Below, one piece after another: positions 47,862-56,803 of a DNA stretch of 64,000 nt. The stretch is from Brevundimonas mediterranea (GTDB taxonomy: Bacteria; Pseudomonadota; Alphaproteobacteria; Caulobacterales; Caulobacteraceae): contig NZ_CP048751.1 of assembly GCF_011064825.1 (NCBI RefSeq), positions 620,001-684,000 on the forward strand, given 5' to 3'. The translations under genes and the position numbers were made by a program. Each line of letters begins with the position of its first letter. Within the stretch, counting starts at the first letter, position 1. The notes beneath the pieces were generated by a model. The model was given only the letters and a program-made list of their open reading frames with translations. It was not told the origin of the DNA and did not search any database.

Positions 47862-48009
47862 GATAAAGGGATATCTTCGGCGAAGTTTTCGTGAAGCTTG
47901 AGCGGCGAATGTCTGAACCGTCAGGGGGCTGATCCGGTTCACTTGACCCCACAGACACGACTTCTCATCCTTCGGTGGGGCGGGAATCGACCGTCGATCG
48001 AGCGATCCC

Positions 48010-48729
48010 ATGACTCAGCCGGACAGCCTTCACTATCTCGGAGTGCGCGACGCCATCGCCACACGGATCGCGGGAGGAGAGTTGAAGCCCGGCGAACGCC
48101 TGCCCTCCGAACGTCAGTTGCAAGTGGGCGGCGGGGTGGCGCGCGGCACGATCCGGGAGGCCCTGTTCCAGCTGGAGGCCGAGGGGATCATCTATCGCAA
48201 GGACCGCAGCGGCTGGTACGTCTCGCCCCCGCCGGTGGTCTATGATCCGACCCGGTGGGAAGGCTTCATGTCCTATGTCGAGGCCCAGGGCCGCCGCCCG
48301 GAGACCGAGACCCTCAGCAAGACGGAAATCGCCTGCACCCCCGCCCTGGCCCCCATCTTCGGCCGCCCGGTCGGCGCGCCGATGTATCGCATTCGCCGAC
48401 GGCGTTCAGTCGATGGCCGCGCCGTACTGGTGGAGACCATCGTCGTCGACGCGGCCCTGGCCCCGGACCTGCTCAGCCACCCGCTGGACGGTTCGCTGAC
48501 CAGCGTCCTGAAGTCCGCCTATAATATCGCCGTGGCCCGCAACCGGGTGGACATGCAGCCGTGCGCCCTGACCCGCGGCGAGGCCGAGGCGCTTCAGGTC
48601 AAGTCGGGACTGCCGGGGCTGAATGTGGTCCGCACCAGTTATGACGCCCAGGGTCGCGTGGTCGAGTTCGACCGCGAATACTGGCGCCACGACGCCCTGA
48701 AGATCAGCGTCGATATCCGGGTGCGTTAG
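48010..48729 (+). CDS. GntR-family (HutC/UTRA) transcriptional regulator
   Basis: The 239-residue protein has an N-terminal GntR winged helix (residues about 5-75: YLGVRDAIATRIAGGELKPG, LPSERQLQVGGGVARGTIREA) and a UTRA ligand domain (YRIRRRRSVDGRAVLVETIVV, VVRTSYDAQGRVVEFDREYWR). UTRA regulators of phosphonate genes sense aminophosphonates or related compounds. It is divergent from the phospholipase and convergent with phnX, overlapping its stop codon by four bases. It probably represses the genes that carry the TGGTCTAGACCA palindrome. Confidence 0.9.
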   Translation: MTQPDSLHYLGVRDAIATRIAGGELKPGERLPSERQLQVGGGVARGTIREALFQLEAEGIIYRKDRSGWYVSPPPVVYDPTRWEGFMSYVEAQGRRPETETLSKTEIACTPALAPIFGRPVGAPMYRIRRRRSVDGRAVLVETIVVDAALAPDLLSHPLDGSLTSVLKSAYNIAVARNRVDMQPCALTRGEAEALQVKSGLPGLNVVRTSYDAQGRVVEFDREYWRHDALKISVDIRVR

Positions 48730-49535
48730 GAAAGGCCGGCGCGTCGGGCCGCCTCGGCCTCCAGGGCGGGGATCAGGTCGGCAACAGTGCCGATGACCAG
48801 ATCGGCGCCGGCGTCACGCAGCCGGTCGGCGGCGGCCTTCAACAGAACGACGCGTTCATCGCCGTCCAGATCGGCCAGGGCCTGGGCGGTCAGACCGACC
48901 ATATTGCCTGAGGCGGCCACGCCGATGGTGAAACAGCCGGCATTGCGCCCCTCGGCGACGCCCACCTCCGCATCGTCCACCTTGACCACGCGCGACAGGG
49001 GCCAGACGCCCAGATCGGCGCAGGCCTTGTAGATCATCAGCGGCGAGGGTCGCCCCTCCGGCGTCTCGTGGGCGCAGACCACCAGGTCGGGTGCGTACCC
49101 CTGAGCGGCGGCGCGCGGCAGGATCGCCTGCATCATCTCGCGGGTGTAGCCGGTGCAGGACGCGATCTTCAGACCCTGGCTGCGCAGATGCGCCACGGCG
49201 TCCGCGGCGCCGGGGATCAGATCCGCCGTCTCCTCGGCCAGACGGATCATCGGCGCCTGGAGTTCGGCCATGACCTGATCGACAGCCTGCTGGTCCGGCG
49301 CCGCGGCGTGGGCCGCCATCCAGGCCTGGTTGATCCGGGGCTGTTCGAACAGGGCGCGGACGTGGTCGGCCTTGGCCCGGCCCATGTCGCGGCGGGCCTC
49401 CTCTTCACTGACGGGCGCGCCGAGGACGGCGAAGGCCTCCATCAGGGCCAGCACCGGGGCGCGGCTGCCGAAATCGACCATGGTGCCGGCCCAGTCGAAA
49501 ACGACCATGTCGAAGCTGTCGCGGATGGAGGTCAT
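48726..49535 (-). CDS. phnX: Phosphonoacetaldehyde hydrolase
   Basis: PhnX cleaves the C-P bond of phosphonoacetaldehyde to acetaldehyde and phosphate. This 269-residue HAD enzyme has the nucleophile Asp14 in VVFDWAGTMVDFGS and the Schiff-base lysine Lys55 in DMGRAKADHV, the distinctive phosphonatase pair. Conserved SCTGYTREMM and VKVDDAEVGVAEG follow. The ATG at 49535 overlaps the stop of the FAD oxidoreductase gene (ATGA), so they form one operon: the oxidase makes phosphonoacetaldehyde and PhnX uses it. Confidence 0.95.
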   Translation of the reverse strand: MTSIRDSFDMVVFDWAGTMVDFGSRAPVLALMEAFAVLGAPVSEEEARRDMGRAKADHVRALFEQPRINQAWMAAHAAAPDQQAVDQVMAELQAPMIRLAEETADLIPGAADAVAHLRSQGLKIASCTGYTREMMQAILPRAAAQGYAPDLVVCAHETPEGRPSPLMIYKACADLGVWPLSRVVKVDDAEVGVAEGRNAGCFTIGVAASGNMVGLTAQALADLDGDERVVLLKAAADRLRDAGADLVIGTVADLIPALEAEAARRAGLS

Positions 49536-50686
49536 GGTTCGAACGTCTCCTGAAACAGGTCTGCGATCACCTCTTCGCCAAAGGCGAAGGCGGTGGAGGC
49601 GCCGTTGCCGGCGGTGATGAGGGCGAGGCGAACGCAGGGGTGCGGCGCGGCGACCAGGTCGGCGTGCGGACCGCGGGCATAGGTCCCCGTCCAGCGTTGC
49701 AGGACGGGCGGCGCGGGCCGGCCGGTGGCGGCGCGCCATTCATCCAGGATCAGTTGATCGACCGCCTCGTCGGCGAACGGATCGGGCGTGGCGGCGTCGT
49801 GATGGCTGTCGCCCACGACCAGGGCGCCGTCGGCGTCCTGCACCGCGATCAGGTGGACCCCCTCGGCCAGGGCCCGGCCCTGCTCCGCCTCCAGCCGCGT
49901 GCGCAGGGCGGCGGCCTCCGGCAAGTCGGCGTAGCCGCCGTAGCGAACCAGACCCAGGTCGGACATGACCGGCGCCGGCAAGTCGAAGCCAGGCGACGCC
50001 AGCCGCATCATCTGCAACTTGCAGCGCGCCAGGCCGGCGTCAGCCAGGCAATCCGGGAACAGGCTGACCATATCGTCTCCGGGACAGACCACCACCCGCG
50101 CGGCCTCCACGACGCCCCGGCCCGTGACGACGCGCGGCGGCTCGACCGCCTGGACGACGGTCTGACGCAGAAACTCGACCCCGAAACGCCCCTCCAGCCA
50201 CGCGGCCAGTCGCGGGATGGCCGTGCGGGAGTCCACACGCAATTCATGGGGGCTCCAGAGGGCGGCGACCGTGTCGGGTCCGGTCGTTTCCGGCGACCGG
50301 GCCCGCGCCTCGTCCGGCGTCATCAGCCGACAACCTTCGCCCATCTCGGTGGCCATGAAGGCTTCCAGCACGGCCGCGGCCTCGGGCCTGCGCACGGGCA
50401 GCCAGAGGCCGTGTTGCAGGATCGGCACGCCCGCCTCGCCCGCGACCTCGTCCCAGACGGCGCGGCTGCGATGCGCGCGGCGCCACACCCGGCCGCGCGG
50501 CTGGCCGGTGACTGTGACGAAACCGAAGTTCCGGATCGAGGCGCCGTTCGCCTGGGCGTCACGGTCGATCACCACCACCGAAAGGCCGCGCCGTGCAGCG
50601 GCCAGGGCGCAGGCCAGGCCGACGATTCCCGCCCCCACCACGGCGACGTCGTACCGTCCCATCATCCCATCATCCTCGTCATTCAA
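49532..50686 (-). CDS. FAD-dependent aminophosphonate oxidoreductase (TIGR03364/PbfD-like)
   Basis: The 384-residue protein is a DadA-like flavoenzyme with the dinucleotide motif YDVAVVGAGIVGLACALAAARRG near residue 12 and the segment ASIRNFGFVTVTGQ near 50 that is typical of the TIGR03364 group linked to phosphonate use. Members of that group are reported to oxidise aminoethylphosphonate or its N-methyl form to phosphonoacetaldehyde; I take that from memory. No PhnW transaminase is present, which fits an oxidase doing that step. The start at 50686 or the ATG at 50665 is possible. It lies divergent from the transporter gene. Confidence 0.85.
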   Translation of the reverse strand: MNDEDDGMMGRYDVAVVGAGIVGLACALAAARRGLSVVVIDRDAQANGASIRNFGFVTVTGQPRGRVWRRAHRSRAVWDEVAGEAGVPILQHGLWLPVRRPEAAAVLEAFMATEMGEGCRLMTPDEARARSPETTGPDTVAALWSPHELRVDSRTAIPRLAAWLEGRFGVEFLRQTVVQAVEPPRVVTGRGVVEAARVVVCPGDDMVSLFPDCLADAGLARCKLQMMRLASPGFDLPAPVMSDLGLVRYGGYADLPEAAALRTRLEAEQGRALAEGVHLIAVQDADGALVVGDSHHDAATPDPFADEAVDQLILDEWRAATGRPAPPVLQRWTGTYARGPHADLVAAPHPCVRLALITAGNGASTAFAFGEEVIADLFQETFEP

Positions 50687-50698
50687 GCGTCGCAGCAG

Positions 50699-50710
50699 TG
50701 GTCTAGACCA
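50699..50710. promoter_or_regulatory. Probable GntR operator in the oxidase/transporter promoter
   Basis: TGGTCTAGACCA is a perfect palindrome, with flanks extending it to GTGGTCTAGACCAC (50698-50711). It lies 12 bases before the oxidoreductase start and 28 before the transporter start, so one repressor could close both promoters. The near-copy at 47850 precedes the phospholipase gene. Confidence 0.75.
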
Positions 50711-50738
50711 CGTGGGTGCAACAGGATGATGTCAAACG

Positions 50739-52052
50739 ATGAACCGGATGCGGCTCTGGCTGGCGAAGGCCAACCCCGTTGTCTTTGTGGCGTTCGCGGG
50801 CCTGGCGGGATTTTGCGCCTATTTCTCCATGTACGCCTTCCGCAAACCCTTCACCGCCGCGACCTTCGATGTCGTGGCAGGTTGGGATTTCGCCCTGGAC
50901 TACAAGATCGCCCTCGTGATCGCGCAGGTGGCCGGCTACGCCCTGTCCAAGCTGATCGGGATCAAGGTGATCGCGGAGATGCGGCCCGAACGCCGAGCGG
51001 CCGCTATCATCCTGCTGATCGGCGTCTCCTGGATCGCTTTGGTCCTGTTCGCGGTCGTGCCTGCGCCATGGAATGTCGCGGCCCTGTTCCTCAACGGTCT
51101 GCCGCTCGGTCTGATCTGGGGCCTCGTGTTCGGTTTCATGGAGGGGCGACGCACCAGCGAGGTGCTGGGGGCGATCCTGTGCGCCAGCTTCATTCTGTCT
51201 TCCGGCGTCGTGAAATCGGTCGGCAAGGCCTTGATGGAGAACTGGCAGGTCAGCGAGTTCTGGATGCCGGCGGCCGTCGGGGTGGTCTTCATGCCTCTGC
51301 TGGCCGTTTCGGTGCTGGCCCTCGCCACCCTGCCCGCGCCCAGTCCCGCTGACGAAGCCGAGCGCGTGGCGCGTCGGCCGATGATGGCCAGAGAGCGCGC
51401 CGCCTTCCTGGCCGCGCACTGGCCGGTGCTGCTTCTGCTGGTCGCCGCCTATGTGATGCTGACGGCCTTCCGCGACCTGCGCGACAACTTCGCCGCCGAA
51501 ATCTGGCAGGCGCTGGGCTACGGCGACGCCGCCTCGGTCTTCACCGCCAGCGAAGGGCCGGTGGCGGCCCTGTCGCTGGTGGCGATGGGCGTGTTGATCG
51601 CGGTGAAGAACAACGGCCGGGCCCTGCTGTTCATGCACGGCGTCATTCTGGCCGGGTTCGCCATCCTGGGCGCCTCGACCCTCGCCTTTCAGCAGGGCCT
51701 GCTGTCGCCGATCGTCTGGATGATCGCCGGCGGCGCGGGCCTGTACCTCGCCTATACCCCCTTCAACGCCATGCTGTTCGACCGGATGATCGCCTATTCG
51801 GGCACGGTCGCGACCGCCGGTTTCCTGATCTATGTGGCCGACTCCACCGGCTATCTGGGCAGCGTGGCGCTGCTGCTGTTCAAGAATTTCGGCGCTGTGG
51901 ATCTGCCTTGGCTGCCCTTTTTCGTGGGCGCCGCCTACGCCACCAGCCTGGCCGGCCTCATATTGGTCGGAGGCGCCGCAATCCTGTTCCTGCGAGGACG
52001 TGGAGATGGATCTCCCTCTCCCAAGGGCTCGGAGGGCCAAGAGCGCCCCTGA
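50739..52052 (+). CDS. DUF5690 family membrane transporter
   Basis: The 437-residue protein has about twelve hydrophobic segments and looks like a major-facilitator-type permease of the DUF5690 group (FSMYAFRKPFTAATFD near residue 30, FGFMEGRRTSEVLGA near 130, AYTPFNAMLFDRMIAYS near 345). Its divergent position next to the phosphonate oxidase and the shared palindrome suggest that it imports an aminophosphonate or a related metabolite. The substrate is inferred from context only. Confidence 0.82.
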   Translation: MNRMRLWLAKANPVVFVAFAGLAGFCAYFSMYAFRKPFTAATFDVVAGWDFALDYKIALVIAQVAGYALSKLIGIKVIAEMRPERRAAAIILLIGVSWIALVLFAVVPAPWNVAALFLNGLPLGLIWGLVFGFMEGRRTSEVLGAILCASFILSSGVVKSVGKALMENWQVSEFWMPAAVGVVFMPLLAVSVLALATLPAPSPADEAERVARRPMMARERAAFLAAHWPVLLLLVAAYVMLTAFRDLRDNFAAEIWQALGYGDAASVFTASEGPVAALSLVAMGVLIAVKNNGRALLFMHGVILAGFAILGASTLAFQQGLLSPIVWMIAGGAGLYLAYTPFNAMLFDRMIAYSGTVATAGFLIYVADSTGYLGSVALLLFKNFGAVDLPWLPFFVGAAYATSLAGLILVGGAAILFLRGRGDGSPSPKGSEGQERP

Positions 52053-52069
52053 GGGCGACGGCGGTTAAA

Positions 52070-53194
52070 CTAGTCGTGGTCTTCATCCACCGGCTGGTGA
52101 GTGAAGCCTTTGACGCCGCTCAGTGGTTTGGCGTCGCGGCCGATCTCGACGTCGCTTTCGGCATAGGCGACCAGAAGGCGCGCCAGGTCCGTTAATGCGC
52201 TTTCGTGGATGCGTTCATAACCGTGGCTGGCGTCGATGCCGAAGGTGACCAGGGCCGTCCGGATGTCGGCGCCCGATTCCAGCGCCGAGGCCGAGTCCGA
52301 GCGGTAATATCGAAAGACGTCCTTCTGGTGCGGGATGTCATGCTCGCGCGCCAGCTGAACCAGTTTGCGCGACAGGTGCCAGTCGAACGGGCCCGTCTGG
52401 TCGGCCATGGCGATGGTGACGCCGAACTCGGACGAGTTCTGGCCCGGCGCGGTCGTGCCGTTGTCGACGGTGACCATGGCCGCCACGTCCGGGATCAGCA
52501 CGGACGAAGCGCCCAGCCCCACCTCCTCGGCGATGGTGAACAGCCACCAGGTGTCGACCGTCGGGATGCGCTCCTCGCGGATCATGCATTCCAGCGCGGC
52601 CAGCAGGGTGGCGACCCCCGCCTTGTCGTCCAGATGGCGCGAGACGATGAAGCCGGTGTCCATGAACTCGGGCTGGGGGTCGATGGCGACGATGTCGCCG
52701 ACGTCCACGCCAAGCGCCAGGGTGTCGTCCCGACCATGGGTCACGGCGTCGATGCGCAGCTCGATCTGGCGCCAGCTCACGGGCTGGGTGTCCACCTCCT
52801 CGTTGAAGGTGTGGCCCGAGGCCTTCAGCGGCAAAATGGTCCCGCGCCAGGCGCCGCCCTCGGAGAAGATCGTGGCCCGCGCGCCCTCGGCGAAGCGGGA
52901 CGACCAGTGACCGATGGCCACCAGCTCAAGCCTGCCATTGTCCTTCACCTGTTTGACCTGGGCGCCCAGGGTGTCGACGTGGGCGACGATGGCGCGGGCG
53001 GGCTTGGCGGTCCGGCCCGGCAGCCGGGCCCGGATGGCGCCGCGCCGGGTCAGCTCATAGTCGAGCCCGAGCCGCTCCAGCTCGCGGCACAACTGCCACA
53101 CCGCCTCGTCCGTATAGCCGGTGGGGCTGGGCGTGTTCAGAAGGTCGGCGAGGCGGGACTTGAGATAATCGAGATCGATCGCAGGACGGGCCAA
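52070..53194 (-). CDS. M42-type peptidase of the NAGGN osmoprotectant operon
   Basis: The 374-residue metallopeptidase belongs to the group found with N-acetylglutaminylglutamine amide genes. Metal-binding parts are visible in RAIVAHVDTLGAQVK (near residue 70), FIVSRHLDDKAGVATLL (near 182) and FTIAEEVGLGASSVL (near 215, Glu-Glu). It is the last gene of the asnO-ngg-peptidase operon, 11 bases after ngg. It may hydrolyse or recycle the dipeptide product, which is inference. Confidence 0.88.
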   Translation of the reverse strand: MARPAIDLDYLKSRLADLLNTPSPTGYTDEAVWQLCRELERLGLDYELTRRGAIRARLPGRTAKPARAIVAHVDTLGAQVKQVKDNGRLELVAIGHWSSRFAEGARATIFSEGGAWRGTILPLKASGHTFNEEVDTQPVSWRQIELRIDAVTHGRDDTLALGVDVGDIVAIDPQPEFMDTGFIVSRHLDDKAGVATLLAALECMIREERIPTVDTWWLFTIAEEVGLGASSVLIPDVAAMVTVDNGTTAPGQNSSEFGVTIAMADQTGPFDWHLSRKLVQLAREHDIPHQKDVFRYYRSDSASALESGADIRTALVTFGIDASHGYERIHESALTDLARLLVAYAESDVEIGRDAKPLSGVKGFTHQPVDEDHD

Positions 53195-53204
53195 GGGGCC
53201 TCCT

Positions 53205-54974
53205 TCAGACGTCGGCCCGGACCACGGCGCGCGCCGAGGTCGGGGCGGACAGGGGAAACAGCAGATCGACGAAACGCTCGGCCGTCGGCTGGGGTTCGTG
53301 ATTGGCCAGGCCGGGGCGTTCGTTGGCCTCGATGAAGGCGTAGTCGGCCTCGCGCGGCGACTTCACCATCAGGTCGACGCCGGTGACGGGGATGTCGATG
53401 GCGCGGGCGGCGGCGACGGCGGCGCGGATCAGGGTCGGGTGCACCTCCTCCGTCACATCATGGATGGTGCCGCCCAGGTGCAGATTGGCCGCCTTGCGCA
53501 CCAGCACCTCCGCCCCCTCCGGCGCGACGTCGTCCAGCCGATAGCCGGCCTCGGCCAGCGTCCGCTCGGTCTCGCCGTCAATGGGAATGGTCGATTCCCC
53601 GCCTGTGGCGGCGGCGCGGCGACGGCTCTGGTGCTCGATCAGGGCGCGCAGGGTGGAGCGACCGTCGCCGATGACGCGCGGCGGGCGACGCAGGGCGCAG
53701 GCCACGACCTTGTAGTCGATCACCACCAGACGCAGGTCCTCGCCCTGGACCTGTTCCTCGATCAGCACCTCCGAACAGATGCGACGCGCGCGGACCAGGG
53801 CCGTCTGGACCTCGTTCATCGTCGTCAGGCCGACGGCGACCCCCTGGCCCTGCTCGCCCCGCGCGGGCTTGACCACCAGGGCGCCGAACCTGGCCAGGGC
53901 GGTGTCGATGGCGGACGGGTCGCCGGGGTCGATCCGTTCGGGCACGCGCACCCCGGCCGCCTCGACGATGCGCCGCGTCATCCGCTTGTCGTCGCAGATG
54001 CTGAGCGCCACGGCCGAGGTCAGCTCCGACAGGCTCTCGCGGCACCGCACCGACCGGCCGCCCCAGTTCAGGCGGAACAGCCCGCCCTCGGCGTCGATGA
54101 TCTCGGTATGGATGCCACGCCGCCGCGCCTCGTTGACGATGATCCGGGCATAGGGGTTCAGGTCATGGTCGTCGGTCGGACCGACGAACAGGGCCTCGTT
54201 GATCGGATTCTTGCGCTTGACCCCGAAGAAGGACACGCGGCGAAACCCCAGCTTCTCGTACAGGGCGATGGCCTGATCGTTGTCGTGCATGACCGACAGG
54301 TCCATGTGGGCCAGACCCTGGGTCTTGAAATGCTCGGCCAGACGCCGGACCAGGGCCTCCCCGACACCCGGCTGGGTCGCCTGGGGATCGACGGCGAGAC
54401 ACCACAGGGACGAACCGCATTCGGGATCGTCGAAGGCGCGGACATGATTGACCCCCGTCACGGTGCCGATCACCGCTCCGGTGGTCGTGTCCTCGGCGAC
54501 GAAATAGGTCAGGGTCCGGTCGTCGCGATGCGACCAGAAGAAGTCGGGCGGCACCGGCACCATCTTGCGCTTGGCGTAGATGTCGTTGACCGCCTGGGCG
54601 TCCATCTCGGACGTCAGTCGCCGGACGGTGAACCCCCTCGGCTGGCGGCGGCTGGCGCGATAGGTGGCCAGTTCCAGCCGATAGGTGTGCGACGGATCCA
54701 GAAACAGCTCCTGCGGCGCCTGGGCCAGCAAGACATGCGGATTGCGGACATAGAAGGCGATGTCGCGGCGGTCCGGCCCCTCGGCGCGCAGGGCGTCGAC
54801 CAGGGGCTCGGCCGTGTCGAAGGTCTGGGCGAACAGCAGCCGCCCCCAGCCGCAGTCCAGCACGGCGTTGGGGCTGGGCCCCTCCCCCGTCCGCACCGGC
54901 GGCTTCAGCCCCTCATGACGCAGCCGCTTGAGCCGGTGCGCCTTGGACCGTTCAGGTCGGACGTCAGACGCCAT
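53205..54974 (-). CDS. ngg: N-acetylglutaminylglutamine synthetase
   Basis: Ngg makes N-acetylglutaminylglutamine. The 589-residue protein joins an N-terminal GNAT acetyltransferase (residues about 100-260, with VDPQATQPGVGEALVRRLAEHF) to a C-terminal ATP-grasp ligase (VVKPARGEQGQGVAVGL near 385 and ITGVDLMVKSPREADYAFIEANERPGLANH, shown only in part, near 550). It overlaps asnO by 11 bases and precedes the M42 peptidase. The product is an osmolyte intermediate. Confidence 0.92.
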   Translation of the reverse strand: MASDVRPERSKAHRLKRLRHEGLKPPVRTGEGPSPNAVLDCGWGRLLFAQTFDTAEPLVDALRAEGPDRRDIAFYVRNPHVLLAQAPQELFLDPSHTYRLELATYRASRRQPRGFTVRRLTSEMDAQAVNDIYAKRKMVPVPPDFFWSHRDDRTLTYFVAEDTTTGAVIGTVTGVNHVRAFDDPECGSSLWCLAVDPQATQPGVGEALVRRLAEHFKTQGLAHMDLSVMHDNDQAIALYEKLGFRRVSFFGVKRKNPINEALFVGPTDDHDLNPYARIIVNEARRRGIHTEIIDAEGGLFRLNWGGRSVRCRESLSELTSAVALSICDDKRMTRRIVEAAGVRVPERIDPGDPSAIDTALARFGALVVKPARGEQGQGVAVGLTTMNEVQTALVRARRICSEVLIEEQVQGEDLRLVVIDYKVVACALRRPPRVIGDGRSTLRALIEHQSRRRAAATGGESTIPIDGETERTLAEAGYRLDDVAPEGAEVLVRKAANLHLGGTIHDVTEEVHPTLIRAAVAAARAIDIPVTGVDLMVKSPREADYAFIEANERPGLANHEPQPTAERFVDLLFPLSAPTSARAVVRADV

Positions 54975-56739
54975 GCTGTTGCATCCACATCTCGAGCACG
55001 GCGACCTGCCACAGCTCCGAGCCGCGTAGGGGCGTGATATGTTCGGTCGGATTGGCGAACAGGGTGTCCAGATAGGCCGTATCGAACAGGCCCCGGTCGC
55101 GGGCGGCCTGATTGGTCAGGGCCTCGCGCACCATCTCCAGATACGGGCCCTGGATGTATTTCAGCGCCGGGACAGGGAAATAGCCCTTCTTGCGGTCGAT
55201 CACCTCGGACGGGATCACCAGACGCGCCGCCTCCTTCAGCACCCCCTTGCCGCCTTGGGCCAGCTTGTGTTCGGGCGGAATTCGGCCGGCCAGCTCGACC
55301 AGTTCGTGGTCGAGGAAGGGCACGCGCGCCTCCAGACCCCAGGCCATGGTCATATTGTCGACCCGCTTCACCGGGTCGTCGACCAGCATCACCTGGCTGT
55401 CCAGGCGCAGGGCCTGATCGACCGGCGTATCGGCGCCCGGTTGAGCGAAATGGGCCTCGACCAGAGCGCGGCTGACGTCAGTGTCGGCCATATAGGCGCC
55501 GTTCAGCTGGGTCTTCAGCGTCGCATGGCTGCGGTCGAAGAAGGCCTTGGCGTAGGTCTCGACCGGATCGGCCGCCTCCAGCATCGGCGGGTACCAGTGA
55601 TAGCCGGCGAACACCTCGTCCGCCCCCTGCCCCGACTGCACCACCTTGATGTGTTTCGAGACTTCCTGGCTCAGCAGGTAGAAGCCGACATTGTCATAGC
55701 TGACCATCGGCTCCGACATGGCCCCGATGGTTCCCGGCAGGGCCTCCATCAGCCGCTGGTGCGGCACGAAGATCTGGTGGTGCTTGGTCCCATAGTGTTT
55801 GGCGATCAGGTCGGAATAGACGAACTCGTCGCCCTTCTCGCCATTGGCCGCCTCGAAGCCGACCGAGAAGGTCATCAGATCCTTCTGGCCCAATTCCGCC
55901 AGCAGGCCGACGATCAGGCTGGAATCGACCCCGCCCGACAGCAGCACGCCCACCGGCACATCGGCGACCATGCGGCGCTTCACCGCCTCGCGCAGACTGT
56001 CCAGCACCCGGTCGCGCCAGTCCTCGGCGGTCAGGGCCGCGTCCTCGGCATGGCGGGTCATGTCGGGCTGCCAGTACAGCCGGTCCTTCGCCGTCCCGTC
56101 CGCCTCGATCACCCGGATCGTCGCCGGCGGAAACTTCTTCACCCCCTTCAGGATGGTGTGCGGCGGCGGCACCACGGCGTGGAAGGTCATGTAGTGGTGC
56201 AGGCCGACCGGATCGATGGTCTTGTCCACGTCCCCCGCGGCCAGCAGGGCGGGCAGGGTCGAAGCGAACCTCAGCCGCTTGCCGCTTTCGGCCAGATACA
56301 GCGGCTTGATGCCGAACCGGTCGCGGGCGATGACGGTGCGGCCGCTGTCGCGTTCGTGCAGGACGAAGGCGAACATGCCCTTGAACCGCTCGACGCAGGC
56401 CTCGCCCCAGGCCTTCCAGGCCTTGATGATGACCTCGGTGTCGCCGTGCGAGAAGAAGCGGAAGCCTAGCCCCTGCAGCTCTTCGCGGAGTTCAGGATAG
56501 TTGTAGATGCAACCATTGAAGGCCAGGGTCACGCCCAGGTCGGCGTCGACCATCGGCTGCTGCGCCGCCTCCGACAGGTCGATGATCTTCAGCCGGCGAT
56601 GCCCCAGCCCCACCGGGCCGCGCATCACTATGCCGGACCCGTCCGGTCCACGGGGCGAGAGCGCATCGGTCATGCGTTGGACAGCCCCGGCGTCGGCCGG
56701 CCGTCCATCGAAATTGATCTCGCCGCTAAGACCGCACAT
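54964..56739 (-). CDS. asnO: N-acetylglutaminylglutamine amidotransferase
   Basis: This asparagine-synthetase-like enzyme amidates N-acetylglutaminylglutamine to the osmoprotectant NAGGN. The 591 residues start with the amidotransferase nucleophile Cys2 (MCGLSGEINFDG) and contain HRRLKIIDLSEAAQQP in the glutaminase half and LLSGGVDSSLIVGLLAELG, the PP-loop of the synthetase half, near residue 265. The ATG at 56739 has AAGGAGG six bases upstream; upstream frame residues are discarded. It heads the operon. Confidence 0.94.
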   Translation of the reverse strand: MCGLSGEINFDGRPADAGAVQRMTDALSPRGPDGSGIVMRGPVGLGHRRLKIIDLSEAAQQPMVDADLGVTLAFNGCIYNYPELREELQGLGFRFFSHGDTEVIIKAWKAWGEACVERFKGMFAFVLHERDSGRTVIARDRFGIKPLYLAESGKRLRFASTLPALLAAGDVDKTIDPVGLHHYMTFHAVVPPPHTILKGVKKFPPATIRVIEADGTAKDRLYWQPDMTRHAEDAALTAEDWRDRVLDSLREAVKRRMVADVPVGVLLSGGVDSSLIVGLLAELGQKDLMTFSVGFEAANGEKGDEFVYSDLIAKHYGTKHHQIFVPHQRLMEALPGTIGAMSEPMVSYDNVGFYLLSQEVSKHIKVVQSGQGADEVFAGYHWYPPMLEAADPVETYAKAFFDRSHATLKTQLNGAYMADTDVSRALVEAHFAQPGADTPVDQALRLDSQVMLVDDPVKRVDNMTMAWGLEARVPFLDHELVELAGRIPPEHKLAQGGKGVLKEAARLVIPSEVIDRKKGYFPVPALKYIQGPYLEMVREALTNQAARDRGLFDTAYLDTLFANPTEHITPLRGSELWQVAVLEMWMQQHGV

Positions 56740-56778
56740 GGGTCCTCCTTGAATTGTGGAAGCAGCGTGTACAAATGG

Positions 56779-56790
56779 TTCGTGCACGAA
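56779..56790. promoter_or_regulatory. Palindrome between asnO and the MarR gene
   Basis: TTCGTGCACGAA is a perfect 12-bp palindrome in the divergent promoter region. A nearby TGTACA at about 56,768-56,773 adds a second dyad. MarR-type regulators bind such sites and often control the gene next to theirs. I saw no second copy in the window. Confidence 0.5.
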
Positions 56791-56803
56791 AGAGTTCAAC
56801 CGG

